Program-made: the position numbers and the translations under genes
From: an uncultured Chitinophagaceae bacterium
GTDB taxonomy: Bacteria; Bacteroidota; Bacteroidia; Chitinophagales; Chitinophagaceae
Length of the DNA stretch: 27,346 nucleotides
Assembly: GCA_946885335.1 (NCBI GenBank)
Contig: CAMPGG010000008.1
Location: 1 to 27,346 of the forward strand
Direction: 5' to 3'
Shown: one piece after another, positions 15,599 to 23,062 of the stretch
How the letters are laid out: every line of letters starts with the position of its first letter
How positions within the stretch are numbered: the first letter of the stretch is position 1
The notes under the pieces: generated by a model
What the model was told of the DNA's origin: nothing
Databases searched by the model: none
Seen by the model: the letters and a program-made list of their open reading frames with translations, nothing else

Positions 15599-16432
15599 TT
15601 ATTTCAACTCAGCCAGCAATTTTTCATTCAAACGAACATAATCATCATTTTTTGCTGTTTTAGCCAGTTCCATAGATTTATTTGCAGCTGCTTTTGCTTC
15701 TGCCTTTTTACCTAATTTGGCTAATGTATTTGCACGTTGGTGATGTATCCAGAATGCATTTGGATTTTGTTCAACGGCCTTATCAAGCCAGGCTAGTGCC
15801 TGGTTCATGTCTTTGCCTTTTTCAATGTAATACATGGCCGCACCAAAATAAGGTCGGTTATCCTTATTCATCAGGTTATTGATTTGTGCCATTACTTTTT
15901 CTTCCACATTGGCAGTGATCGGTAAGGAAACCAATAGATCATCCCAGCGCATATGCAATTCCACACTTTCAGCTTGTACATTGGCAAACTGCATAGTAAA
16001 CGTTTCAGCCTTCATGCCAACTTTAGCAGGTTTAGCTTTTACTCTAACAACATCTTCTGATTCCTTATATGCTGCAGGACTTGAAACATCTGTTTGTTTT
16101 GAAATGATCATCGTCCATTCATCCTCACCAGGAATGGTAAGTAAACCATATTTTCCTGCCGGAACTTTTTTTCCACCAATCATAACCTCATCGCCAAAAG
16201 TTATGGTAGTAGCATTGTTAGCACCTGTGCGCCAAACTTTTCCGTACGGGACAAGGTCTCCAAAAATTTTCCTGTCTTTAACACCCGGGCGTGAATAGGA
16301 AAGTTCGATATCACTTAGACCAAAATCCTGTTTTATGGTTTGTGCCGGGCTGGGAGCCGGTGTTTTTAATTGCTGTGCGTTGGCAAATGAAAAACTGCCA
16401 GCCACTAATGCAACCAATAATAATTTCTTCAT
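15599..16432 (-). CDS. DUF2911 domain protein with C-terminal helical repeats
   Basis: 277 aa with a Sec signal peptide (1-19, cleavage after ANA), so periplasmic or exported. The DUF2911 part (about 25-170) has the family landmarks LSYSRPGVKDRKIFG, VPYGKVWRTGANNATTI, and VPAGKYGLLTIPG followed by WTMIISK. DUF2911 is a Bacteroidota-rich family of unknown function with a compact beta fold. Residues about 190-277 are alpha-helical with a TPR-like repeat (AMYYIEKGKDMNQALAWLDKAVEQNPNAFWIHH, then ANTLAKLGKKAEAKAAANKSMELA), suggesting protein binding. It lies 74 bp after the anti-sigma-like gene on the same strand, with its own possible -7 box at 16455-16462. It may be co-transcribed or independent. 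Confidence 0.88.
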   Translation of the reverse strand: MKKLLLVALVAGSFSFANAQQLKTPAPSPAQTIKQDFGLSDIELSYSRPGVKDRKIFGDLVPYGKVWRTGANNATTITFGDEVMIGGKKVPAGKYGLLTIPGEDEWTMIISKQTDVSSPAAYKESEDVVRVKAKPAKVGMKAETFTMQFANVQAESVELHMRWDDLLVSLPITANVEEKVMAQINNLMNKDNRPYFGAAMYYIEKGKDMNQALAWLDKAVEQNPNAFWIHHQRANTLAKLGKKAEAKAAANKSMELAKTAKNDDYVRLNEKLLAELK

Positions 16433-16454
16433 AATAAATTAATTTTTTAGGGCT

Positions 16455-16462
16455 TAAAGATA
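16455..16462 (-). promoter_or_regulatory. Possible -7 box of the DUF2911 gene
   Basis: TATCTTTA on the minus strand is one base from TAnnTTTG and lies 22 nt before the ATG. The same sequence occurs 21 nt before manA. No -33 TTG at the right distance. Confidence 0.3.
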
Positions 16463-16506
16463 AGGAATCACCCTTAGTGAATAATGAAAATAAAGAGAAA
16501 TGAATA

Positions 16507-17811
16507 TCATTTTGAGGTAAATGCTACCTGCAGCTTTACCTTGTTGTTCCGGCCATTTAATTTCCATCCAGGGCCTTCTTTAACCAGCCGGATTGCATCA
16601 GCGGAACAGGGAACACAATCTGTATTCAACATTTTAATATTTCCGGGTTGCCCTTTTTTATTAATGGTGAAGGAAAGTTCTACGATACCTTTTTGTTGCC
16701 CGGGCGATAAGAGACCCGTTTTTATCTGATTTTCATCCAGGTATTGAAAATATTTTTCCCATCCAATAATTGGTTCAGGAGCATTATTTAATGCTCTCTT
16801 TTTAGTGGATCCGTAACCAGTAACAACAACCTCGCTTAATGCTGCGGTACTTTCTTTTAAAACAATATCATTGGCCTTTTTTTCTTGTAATGAAAATGTT
16901 GAATTTTCATAACCTATAGAACTGATTTCGACTGCCAAAGAAGTGTCTGAAGTCAGCATGGTAAATTTTCCGGCAGAATCAGCAGAAACAATTAAATTTT
17001 GTTGCCTGTTTCTGATAACAGCATAAGGTACCGGGTTATTTTTTTCGTCAGTTATTCGTCCACTTAAAGCATTAATTGGTTTTGATGAAAGGGGAGCGGC
17101 TGCTGAGGGCCTGGCCATTTTTGCTTGCGCATTTTTGGTGAACGCATTTTGATCGGCGGCTATCCTTGCATCATCCGATTTTATTGCTCTTTCCATTTCA
17201 GCCTGCTTTGCCTGTGCAACAATTTCTGTTTCTTCTTTGTTGGCCTGGATTTCGAGTCCTGCGACTTTATTCTCCAAATCATTTGGAATAGTTGTTTCAA
17301 CCGGTGTTTCTGTTGGTGCTGAAGTTGTTTTTTTTGCTGCTGCAATATCCTGCTGCTTCTTTACAACCGGTATTGAATCTGTTTTTTTCGGAATTACAAT
17401 AGCGGTTGAATTCGTATCTGTTTTAATAATATCAGCTTCTTCCGTTTTTTCAGTTGCGGCAATATCTTTTTCTTTTTGATTAAATGAAAATTGGTAGATC
17501 ATAAAACCAAGTCCTGCAAAGAGGACGAACATAGCAGCAACGCGGAACCAATTCTTTTTATAAAATAATATTACGGGCGTTTTGCGTTTTTCGTTTTGAG
17601 AAATTCTTTGGGTTAATCTTTCCTGCAGATCATGCATGCCTGGTTCAATGGCAGTTGATTCAATCAAAGAAAACCCTTCCAAAGCATCCGCCAGCATGGG
17701 ATCATCAAGCGCAGCTTTCTCCATAGCATGCATTTCAGCAGGCGTTAATTGCCCTTTGTGATACATTTCTATATCTTTTGCTGTGAAATTTTTATGTTGA
17801 TGATCTGCCAA
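16507..17811 (-). CDS. Anti-sigma-like membrane protein with CarboxypepD_reg and TonB-C-like domains
   Basis: 434 aa, starting at a TTG (17811-17809); the next ATG is at codon 17 and would cut a conserved-looking N-terminal motif. Residues 1-50 (FTAKDIEMYHKGQL, EKAALDDPMLADALEGF) match the cytoplasmic head seen in Bacteroidota proteins encoded beside ECF sigma factors. One membrane helix spans about 88-108. A long linker (110-245) follows, then a carboxypeptidase-regulatory-like beta domain (248-318), the SusC-type motif VVVTGYG (328-334), and a TonB C-terminal-like domain (about 370-432, IVELSFTINKKGQPG). It lacks the HxxxCxxC zinc motif of classic anti-sigma factors. Probable role: bind the sigma factor and release it on an envelope signal. 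The start is 6 bp after the sigma stop and in the same frame. Confidence 0.8.
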   Translation of the reverse strand: MADHQHKNFTAKDIEMYHKGQLTPAEMHAMEKAALDDPMLADALEGFSLIESTAIEPGMHDLQERLTQRISQNEKRKTPVILFYKKNWFRVAAMFVLFAGLGFMIYQFSFNQKEKDIAATEKTEEADIIKTDTNSTAIVIPKKTDSIPVVKKQQDIAAAKKTTSAPTETPVETTIPNDLENKVAGLEIQANKEETEIVAQAKQAEMERAIKSDDARIAADQNAFTKNAQAKMARPSAAAPLSSKPINALSGRITDEKNNPVPYAVIRNRQQNLIVSADSAGKFTMLTSDTSLAVEISSIGYENSTFSLQEKKANDIVLKESTAALSEVVVTGYGSTKKRALNNAPEPIIGWEKYFQYLDENQIKTGLLSPGQQKGIVELSFTINKKGQPGNIKMLNTDCVPCSADAIRLVKEGPGWKLNGRNNKVKLQVAFTSK

Positions 17812-17817
17812 AATAGT

Positions 17818-18420
17818 CTAATGCTTTAAAGGTTTTTTATTTTCATTTTCTTCAATTCGGGATTCCATGCATTTCTTTAGATTTCTTCTTCCATTTTGAA
17901 TATAACTACGTACCTGGTTCCATTCTGTCCCGGTTTCATCCACAATTTCCTGGTAACATTTGCCTTGCAGGTAAAATAATTTGATCATTTGTTGTTGTTC
18001 ATCGGATAATGTGCCGATACAAAATTCCAGTTTATTTAAATTTTCTTCTCTTTCCAGTACGCCATTCAGATGCACATTTTCCTGGCTTTGCATAAGGTCT
18101 GGATGAATTTCTACTGTTTTTAAGTTTTTGGGTGTTCTGAGTTGCATCAGGCAATGATTTTTGGCTACCTGGTAAATCCAGCCTTTAACATTCTCCACTT
18201 CGTGTTTACGCAATTTCACCACCAATTCTTCAAAAATTTGCATGACCGCGTCTTTTGATTTCTCATCATCCTTCAGGTATTTAAGGCAAACACCATATAA
18301 AAGATCCATATAACGCTGGTATAATTCACCCAAGATCACCAGGTCGCCTGTAGATCGGTATGATTGCGCCAGCTCATTATCAGTTAAACCGGATTGCGAT
18401 ATGTTTTTGAGAAAAGACAC
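17818..18420 (-). CDS. ECF-type RNA polymerase sigma factor
   Basis: 200 aa. Region 2 (about 30-95) contains LYQRYMDLLYGVCLKYLKD, DAVMQIFEELVVKL and VKGWIYQVAKNHCLMQLR. Region 4 (about 130-185) has TLSDEQQQMIKLFYLQGKCY followed by a helix-turn-helix EIVDETGTEWNQVRSYIQNGRRNLKK. No region 3, as expected for extracytoplasmic-function sigma factors. The start is a GTG; a stop codon lies in frame three codons upstream and there is no nearby ATG. A -7-like TATTTTTA (18432-18425) lies only 4 nt upstream, hinting at a leaderless mRNA. It forms a two-gene unit with the anti-sigma-like gene and diverges from the vWA gene, which it may control. Target promoters unknown. Confidence 0.9.
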   Translation of the reverse strand: MSFLKNISQSGLTDNELAQSYRSTGDLVILGELYQRYMDLLYGVCLKYLKDDEKSKDAVMQIFEELVVKLRKHEVENVKGWIYQVAKNHCLMQLRTPKNLKTVEIHPDLMQSQENVHLNGVLEREENLNKLEFCIGTLSDEQQQMIKLFYLQGKCYQEIVDETGTEWNQVRSYIQNGRRNLKKCMESRIEENENKKPLKH

Positions 18421-18502
18421 CCGTTAAAAATAAGGATAATATTTTTCGGGTAGACTTATGTAATTGGTAAAAAGGATGCATCTGGCTATAAAATCATTTA
18501 TT

Positions 18503-20389
18503 ATGAGAAAAATATTCATCTACTTATTACCCTTTTTATTATTGGGTAGCTCATTTGCTGAAACCAGCCTGTTAAAGATTACCGGGATTGTTTCTGATGA
18601 GCAAGGAAATCCTGTTTCCCAGGCCAGCATCGCTGTTAAAGGTTCAAGAGCAGCTACAGTTTCGGATATGGATGGGCGTTATGAAATTTTGGTTGAAGAC
18701 AACAATGCCATTCTTGTTTTCTCCGCAGTTGGATTTATAACCAAAGAAGAAAAGGTGAAGGGAAGAAAATCAATTTCGGTAAAATTGCAATCAGCATCTA
18801 TGCCATTGCAGGAAGTAATGGTTACAGGATATGCTATTCAAAATAAACAACGCATTTTACACAGTCAAAGTGCTCAGGCCAAATCTTATCCTGGACCACC
18901 CGGCTTTTACCCCGACAGGAATTATGTTGATTATAATACAGAAGATTATGACCATATCAATGACAATCGTTTTGTAAAAACAACAGACAACCCGCTGTCA
19001 ACTTTTTCTATTGATGTAGATGCTGCTTCTTACAGCAATATCAGGCGGTTTGTCAGCCGGGGTGAATTGCCGCCGGCAGGTGCCGTCCGCATAGAGGAAA
19101 TGATCAATTATTTTAAATATGATTACCCGCAACCAACAGGAGAACACCCTTTTTCTTTTCACACTGAAATGAGTGATGCACCCTGGAATCCGGATCATAA
19201 ACTGGTGATGATCGGTATGCAGGGGAAAAAAATCGCTACGGAAAAATTACCACCATCAAACCTTGTTTTTTTAATTGATGTTTCGGGTTCAATGCAGGGA
19301 CCATTAAAGTTGCCATTGGTAAAAGCATCTATGAAAATGCTAACAGACCAGTTAAGAGAGAATGACCGGGTTTCCATAGTGGTTTATGCGGGGGCTGCCG
19401 GTTTAGTTTTACCACCCACTAACGGTAATGATAAGTTGAAAATAAAAAATGCTATTGACGAACTGGAAGCAGGTGGTTCAACCGCCGGTGGTGCAGGCAT
19501 ACAACTGGCCTATAAAACAGCGAGGGAACATTTTGTAAAGAATGGAAATAACCGGGTGATCCTTTGCACGGATGGTGATTTTAATGTTGGTGCCAGCAGC
19601 GATGATGCCATGGAACGATTGATTGAAGAAGAAAGAAAAAGCGGTGTTTATCTTACAGTGCTGGGGTATGGAATGGGAAATTACAAGGATAATAAAATGC
19701 AAAAGATTGCCGACAAAGGAAATGGCAATCATGCATACATCGATGGCATGGATGAAGCGAGGAAAGTCTTGGTAAACGAATTTGGTGGCACCTTATTTAC
19801 AATTGCTAAAGATGTAAAACTACAGGTTGAATTTAATCCAGCCCATGTTCAGGGTTATCGTCTTATTGGATACGAAAACAGGATGTTGAATAAGGAAGAT
19901 TTTAATAATGATAAAAAAGATGCAGGGGAAATGGGCAGTGGGCATACGGTAACAGCGCTTTACGAGATAATTCCAAGTGGTATAAAAAGTGAGTGGCTGG
20001 AAGATGTGGATCCTTTAAAATACCAGCAAAATTCAAAAATTGTTAAGTCTGCCGGTAACGAAGTGATGACTATTAAATTCAGGTATAAAAAACCGGGAGA
20101 AGATAACAGCAGGCTGATCGTTCATGCAGTTAAGGATAATCAAATTTCACTAAATAAAACTTCAGATGATTTCAGGTTTGTAGCAGCGGTGGCAGAGTGG
20201 GGTATGATATTGCGGCAATCCGAATTTAAATCTGGTTCATCGTATTCCAAGGTCATTCAATTAGCAAAAGCCGCAAGGGGGAAAGATGAAGAAGGTTATC
20301 GAAGTGAATTTATAAAGATGGTGGAGAATGCAGCTTCTATTGCCAGGAATGATAATGATCCTGGTAAAACAAAAAAAGGAAGTGAGTGA
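18503..20389 (+). CDS. YfbK-like von Willebrand factor A protein with CarboxypepD_reg module
   Basis: 628 aa from the ATG at 18503; starts at 18464 (TTG) and 18476 (ATG) would place extra residues before the signal peptide (MRKIFIYLLPFLLLGSSFA). No lipobox Cys, unlike many YfbK homologues. Order: CarboxypepD_reg-like domain (about 25-97), SusC-type motif EVMVTGY (104-110), YfbK N-terminal region (TTDNPLSTFSIDVDAASYSNIRRFV, about 160-184), vWA domain (about 254-430) with the metal-site motif DVSGS (D259, S261, S263), STAGG and CTDGD, then the YfbK C-terminal (DUF3520) region. vWA domains with intact metal site bind protein partners. It diverges from the ECF sigma operon, and its TGA abuts the opposing xerD stop. 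Confidence 0.88.
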   Translation: MRKIFIYLLPFLLLGSSFAETSLLKITGIVSDEQGNPVSQASIAVKGSRAATVSDMDGRYEILVEDNNAILVFSAVGFITKEEKVKGRKSISVKLQSASMPLQEVMVTGYAIQNKQRILHSQSAQAKSYPGPPGFYPDRNYVDYNTEDYDHINDNRFVKTTDNPLSTFSIDVDAASYSNIRRFVSRGELPPAGAVRIEEMINYFKYDYPQPTGEHPFSFHTEMSDAPWNPDHKLVMIGMQGKKIATEKLPPSNLVFLIDVSGSMQGPLKLPLVKASMKMLTDQLRENDRVSIVVYAGAAGLVLPPTNGNDKLKIKNAIDELEAGGSTAGGAGIQLAYKTAREHFVKNGNNRVILCTDGDFNVGASSDDAMERLIEEERKSGVYLTVLGYGMGNYKDNKMQKIADKGNGNHAYIDGMDEARKVLVNEFGGTLFTIAKDVKLQVEFNPAHVQGYRLIGYENRMLNKEDFNNDKKDAGEMGSGHTVTALYEIIPSGIKSEWLEDVDPLKYQQNSKIVKSAGNEVMTIKFRYKKPGEDNSRLIVHAVKDNQISLNKTSDDFRFVAAVAEWGMILRQSEFKSGSSYSKVIQLAKAARGKDEEGYRSEFIKMVENAASIARNDNDPGKTKKGSE

Positions 20390-21289
20390 TCATTTAAATC
20401 CCGGGTGAAATTGTTCAAGCGTTTTACGCAGGAACTCCCGGTCAAGGTGAGTATAGATCTCCGTGGTGGTGATGCTTTCGTGCCCAAGCATTTCCTGTAC
20501 AGCCCGGAGATCTGCTCCGCCTTCAACCAGGTGACTGGCAAATGAATGCCGAAAGGTATGTGGTGAAATTGTTTTTTTGATGCCAGCTTTGTGTACAAGT
20601 TCTTTGATGATCAGGAAGATCATGATCCTTGACAATTTTGTTCCCCGGCGATTTAAGAAAAGATAATCCTCATTGCCTGGTTTTACGGGTATGTGTACCC
20701 GAATATTTTCCCGGTATAAATTAATATACTTTATGGCATCGCCGCCAATAGGAACGAGTCTTTGTTTATTCCCTTTGCCGATCACCCTGATAAAACCTGT
20801 TTCCAGGAATAACTGGGAAATTCTTAATTCAACCAGTTCTGTTACCCGTAAGCCGCAACTGTAAAGGGTTTCAATAATCGCTTTGTTCCTGGTTCCTTCG
20901 GGTGTACTAAGGTCAATTGCTGCAAGGATCTTTTCAATCTCATCGAAATGAAGAACATCAGGTAGTGATTTCTTTAATTTAGGGGCATCTAATAAAACGG
21001 ATGGATTAAGGGTACTTATATTTTCTATCAATGCATATTTATAAAAAGCTTTTATACCAGAAATGATACGGGCCTGGGAAGAAGAACTCATGCCCAATTC
21101 TGCTATATGTTTAAGAAAATCCTGCAGATGCTGTAAGGTAACATCCGCAGGATTAACCATTGTATTTTGAGATTGAAGAAATTGTGTAAGCAATTCAATA
21201 TCGTGCAGGTAGGCTTGCACGGAATGTGCTGATAATGATTTCTCCAGTTGCAGGTACGATTTGAATCCTTTTTTATAAGGTTGCCACAT
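20390..21289 (-). CDS. xerD: Tyrosine recombinase XerD
   Basis: 299 aa, the normal XerC/XerD length, resolving chromosome dimers at dif with its partner recombinase at the end of replication. Residues 1-100 form the SAM-like DNA-binding domain (FKSYLQLEKSLSAHSVQAYLHDIE). The catalytic part has all residues: R148 in CGLRVTE, K172 in IGKGNKQR, H244 and R247 in HTFRHS, H270 in LGHE and Y279 in IYTH. XerD rather than XerC is judged from sequence style and is less sure. The start is 2 bp after the stop of the lipoprotein gene, so the two are probably co-transcribed. No integrated element or att site is seen nearby, so it is not a mobile-element integrase. Confidence 0.93.
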   Translation of the reverse strand: MWQPYKKGFKSYLQLEKSLSAHSVQAYLHDIELLTQFLQSQNTMVNPADVTLQHLQDFLKHIAELGMSSSSQARIISGIKAFYKYALIENISTLNPSVLLDAPKLKKSLPDVLHFDEIEKILAAIDLSTPEGTRNKAIIETLYSCGLRVTELVELRISQLFLETGFIRVIGKGNKQRLVPIGGDAIKYINLYRENIRVHIPVKPGNEDYLFLNRRGTKLSRIMIFLIIKELVHKAGIKKTISPHTFRHSFASHLVEGGADLRAVQEMLGHESITTTEIYTHLDREFLRKTLEQFHPGFK

Positions 21290-21291
21290 AA

Positions 21292-21948
21292 TTAAAGACT
21301 GATATCTTTTTCAATCCTTTTTTTCTGGCCATTAACAATGATATCAGCTTCTATGCGGTTACGGGTTACCGTTACCGATTCAAATGTTTCATGGATATTA
21401 TTCCAGTCAATCTTTAATTCCTGGTCATGCATCAGCACTTTTTCTGTTTTTCCGGTTTCCATGTCTTCAACATAAATAAAAGTATAATCAGCATAACAGA
21501 TCAGTCCTACAGCAATTTTAAATGCAGGATCAAAATTATTCAGGGCACTTGTATAATTGCTCAGGTCGTTTTCTTTGCTGAAAGGTAATTTCATCAAATA
21601 GCCACGCCCGGTCAAGCAATCATTAAACTTTAACCAGGCATAGCTTGTATCTTTTATATAACAATCAACCATACTTGGATTCATATAAACCGTATTGCTT
21701 ACTAACGTGCTGAATTCCATTTTTCGATTGCTTTCTATTGCTGAATGACTCCATACCAATGAATCAGGATGACAATCCAGGGCGGTTATATACACATAGG
21801 GCTTTTGCGGATGATCCAGAGTGAATCCGATTGAATCGGTCATGCAAGTTGTATCGCACAATGGTTTAACCGCCTCGGCCGATTGGTTATTACAGGCTGC
21901 GGCAAGCGCCAGTAAAGGAATAGCTGCTAATAATTTTTTTAATTGCAT
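21292..21948 (-). CDS. Putative lipoprotein of unknown function
   Basis: 218 aa with a lipoprotein signal (MQLKKLLAAIPLLALAAAC, lipid Cys19), so anchored in the envelope. The mature protein is mostly beta and carries several Cys (C31, C35 and others) that could form disulfides. I do not recognise a family. Its stop is 2 bp before xerD, making a two-gene unit; this pairing says little about function because xerD is housekeeping. The next gene upstream is divergent (start at 22107), with 158 bp between starts. No promoter box close to consensus was found on this strand. Confidence 0.78.
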   Translation of the reverse strand: MQLKKLLAAIPLLALAAACNNQSAEAVKPLCDTTCMTDSIGFTLDHPQKPYVYITALDCHPDSLVWSHSAIESNRKMEFSTLVSNTVYMNPSMVDCYIKDTSYAWLKFNDCLTGRGYLMKLPFSKENDLSNYTSALNNFDPAFKIAVGLICYADYTFIYVEDMETGKTEKVLMHDQELKIDWNNIHETFESVTVTRNRIEADIIVNGQKKRIEKDISL

Positions 21949-22077
21949 CAGTTGGGTTTTAAGTACACAAGGTTTTTTTCTAATAAGTTCGTTAATGAAT
22001 AGAAATGGTAATGATCAGTTCTATTATTTCATATCAAACAAAAATAGACACTAAGATACTTGTAAAACAAAAACTTT

Positions 22078-22085
22078 TATCTTCG
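22078..22085 (+). promoter_or_regulatory. Possible -7 box of the YkgJ-like gene
   Basis: TATCTTCG, one base from TAnnTTTG, exactly 21 nt before the ATG. A TTG at 22060-22062 gives a 15-bp spacer, slightly short. Confidence 0.35.
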
Positions 22086-22106
22086 GCCCCAAAGCAATAA
22101 AAATAT

Positions 22107-22664
22107 ATGTCTGTTAATCTGCGATCGTTCAGGCAACGGGTGCGAATTCAAAAAAATGTATTTAAAAGATTTTTGTCGAAAGTTGAAAAAAATCCACCAA
22201 AGAAACTGGATGCTATCACCCCATTGATAGAAGCAGAAGTATGGCAGGAAACAGAATGTCTTACCTGCGCAAACTGTTGTAAAAGGATGACTCCGACTTT
22301 TACACCAAAAGATATTTCCCGCATATCAGCACATTTAGGAATGACGCGAAAAGCTTTTAAAGAAAAATGGTTGTACCAGGAAAAAAAGACGGGTGACTGG
22401 ATGAACACCAGTAATCCTTGCCAGTTCTTAAACCTGGAGGACAATAAATGCAGTATTTATGAAGTGAGACCCGTGGACTGTGCAGGATTTCCTCACCTGT
22501 CAAAAAAGAAAATGGTTGATTATATCCATGTACACAAACAAAATATTGAATATTGCCCCGCCACATTTAAGATGGTTGAAAAAATGCTGATGATGGTGAA
22601 AGGCAAGAAGCATTATGGTGAACCGACTTCGCTCATTGTACCAAATAATGAAACCAGGTTATAA
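22107..22664 (+). CDS. YkgJ-family cysteine-cluster protein
   Basis: 185 aa, soluble. Eight Cys follow the YkgJ/UPF0153 pattern: C51, C54, C57 and C58 (CLTCANCC), then C105, C115, C125 (CQFL...NKCSIYEVRPVDCAGFPHL) and C150. These bind zinc or an Fe-S cluster. The family's role is not firmly known; some members are linked to metal handling or protein modification. The basic N-terminus (1-35) is helical. Starts at 22107 with a -7-like box 21 nt upstream. Its stop lies 7 bp from the stop of the convergent yraN gene, leaving no space for a terminator. Confidence 0.88.
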   Translation: MSVNLRSFRQRVRIQKNVFKRFLSKVEKNPPKKLDAITPLIEAEVWQETECLTCANCCKRMTPTFTPKDISRISAHLGMTRKAFKEKWLYQEKKTGDWMNTSNPCQFLNLEDNKCSIYEVRPVDCAGFPHLSKKKMVDYIHVHKQNIEYCPATFKMVEKMLMMVKGKKHYGEPTSLIVPNNETRL

Positions 22665-22671
22665 AAGGATT

Positions 22672-23028
22672 TCAAAAAGATACGTCTTCAATAAAAAAAT
22701 ATTCATGATCCAAATTGGAACGCATGGTTATGGATAAAATGTCAAATTGTACATGACGATAAGTTGGATGCTGGAACAAAAATTCATCGGCTGCATTCAA
22801 TAAAAAACGAAATTTCTTTTTGGTAACTGATTGCTCAGGGTAACATTCTTTATCCGATTTCAGGCATTTAACTTCGATGATATGCAACATATTATTTTTG
22901 GTGGCTACAATATCAATTTCATAATAGGAATAACGCCAGTTGCGAAAAAGTATATTAAATCCTTTTGAATCCAGGTATTTTGCCGCCAGTTCTTCCGCCT
23001 CTTTACCCAGTTGGTTGTGTGTGGCCAT
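22672..23028 (-). CDS. yraN: YraN/UPF0102 family endonuclease-like protein
   Basis: 118 aa, the family's usual size. Has the restriction-endonuclease-like core: GKEAEELAAKYL (8-19), then YEIDIVA (E37, D39), then IIEVKC with E52 and K54, giving the E/D-ExK active-site layout. Members are related to Holliday-junction and tRNA-type nucleases, but activity is unproven for most. Its ATG is 34 bp from the divergent manA start, so the two promoters must overlap one another and the 5' coding ends. Confidence 0.93.
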   Translation of the reverse strand: MATHNQLGKEAEELAAKYLDSKGFNILFRNWRYSYYEIDIVATKNNMLHIIEVKCLKSDKECYPEQSVTKKKFRFLLNAADEFLFQHPTYRHVQFDILSITMRSNLDHEYFFIEDVSF

Positions 23029-23041
23029 GCGGTTATCTTTA
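23011..23041 (+). promoter_or_regulatory. Probable manA promoter
   Basis: TTG (23011-23013), a 20-bp spacer, then TATCTTTA (23034-23041), one base from TAnnTTTG, 21 nt before the manA ATG. The -33 element lies inside the 5' end of yraN. Confidence 0.4.
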
Positions 23042-23062
23042 CTTTAAATTACATAAACAGGA

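Noticed and set aside
15879..16298. 139-aa plus-strand frame antisense to the DUF2911 gene
   Set aside because: The minus frame has a signal peptide and clear family motifs; this one is its shadow.
18464..18502. Upstream in-frame starts (TTG 18464, ATG 18476) for the vWA protein
   Set aside because: They would put 9-13 extra residues before a standard signal peptide; the ATG at 18503 fits better.
20390..21289. Possible mobile-element integrase
   Set aside because: Length and motifs fit housekeeping Xer; no att repeats, tRNA target, cargo genes or composition shift nearby.
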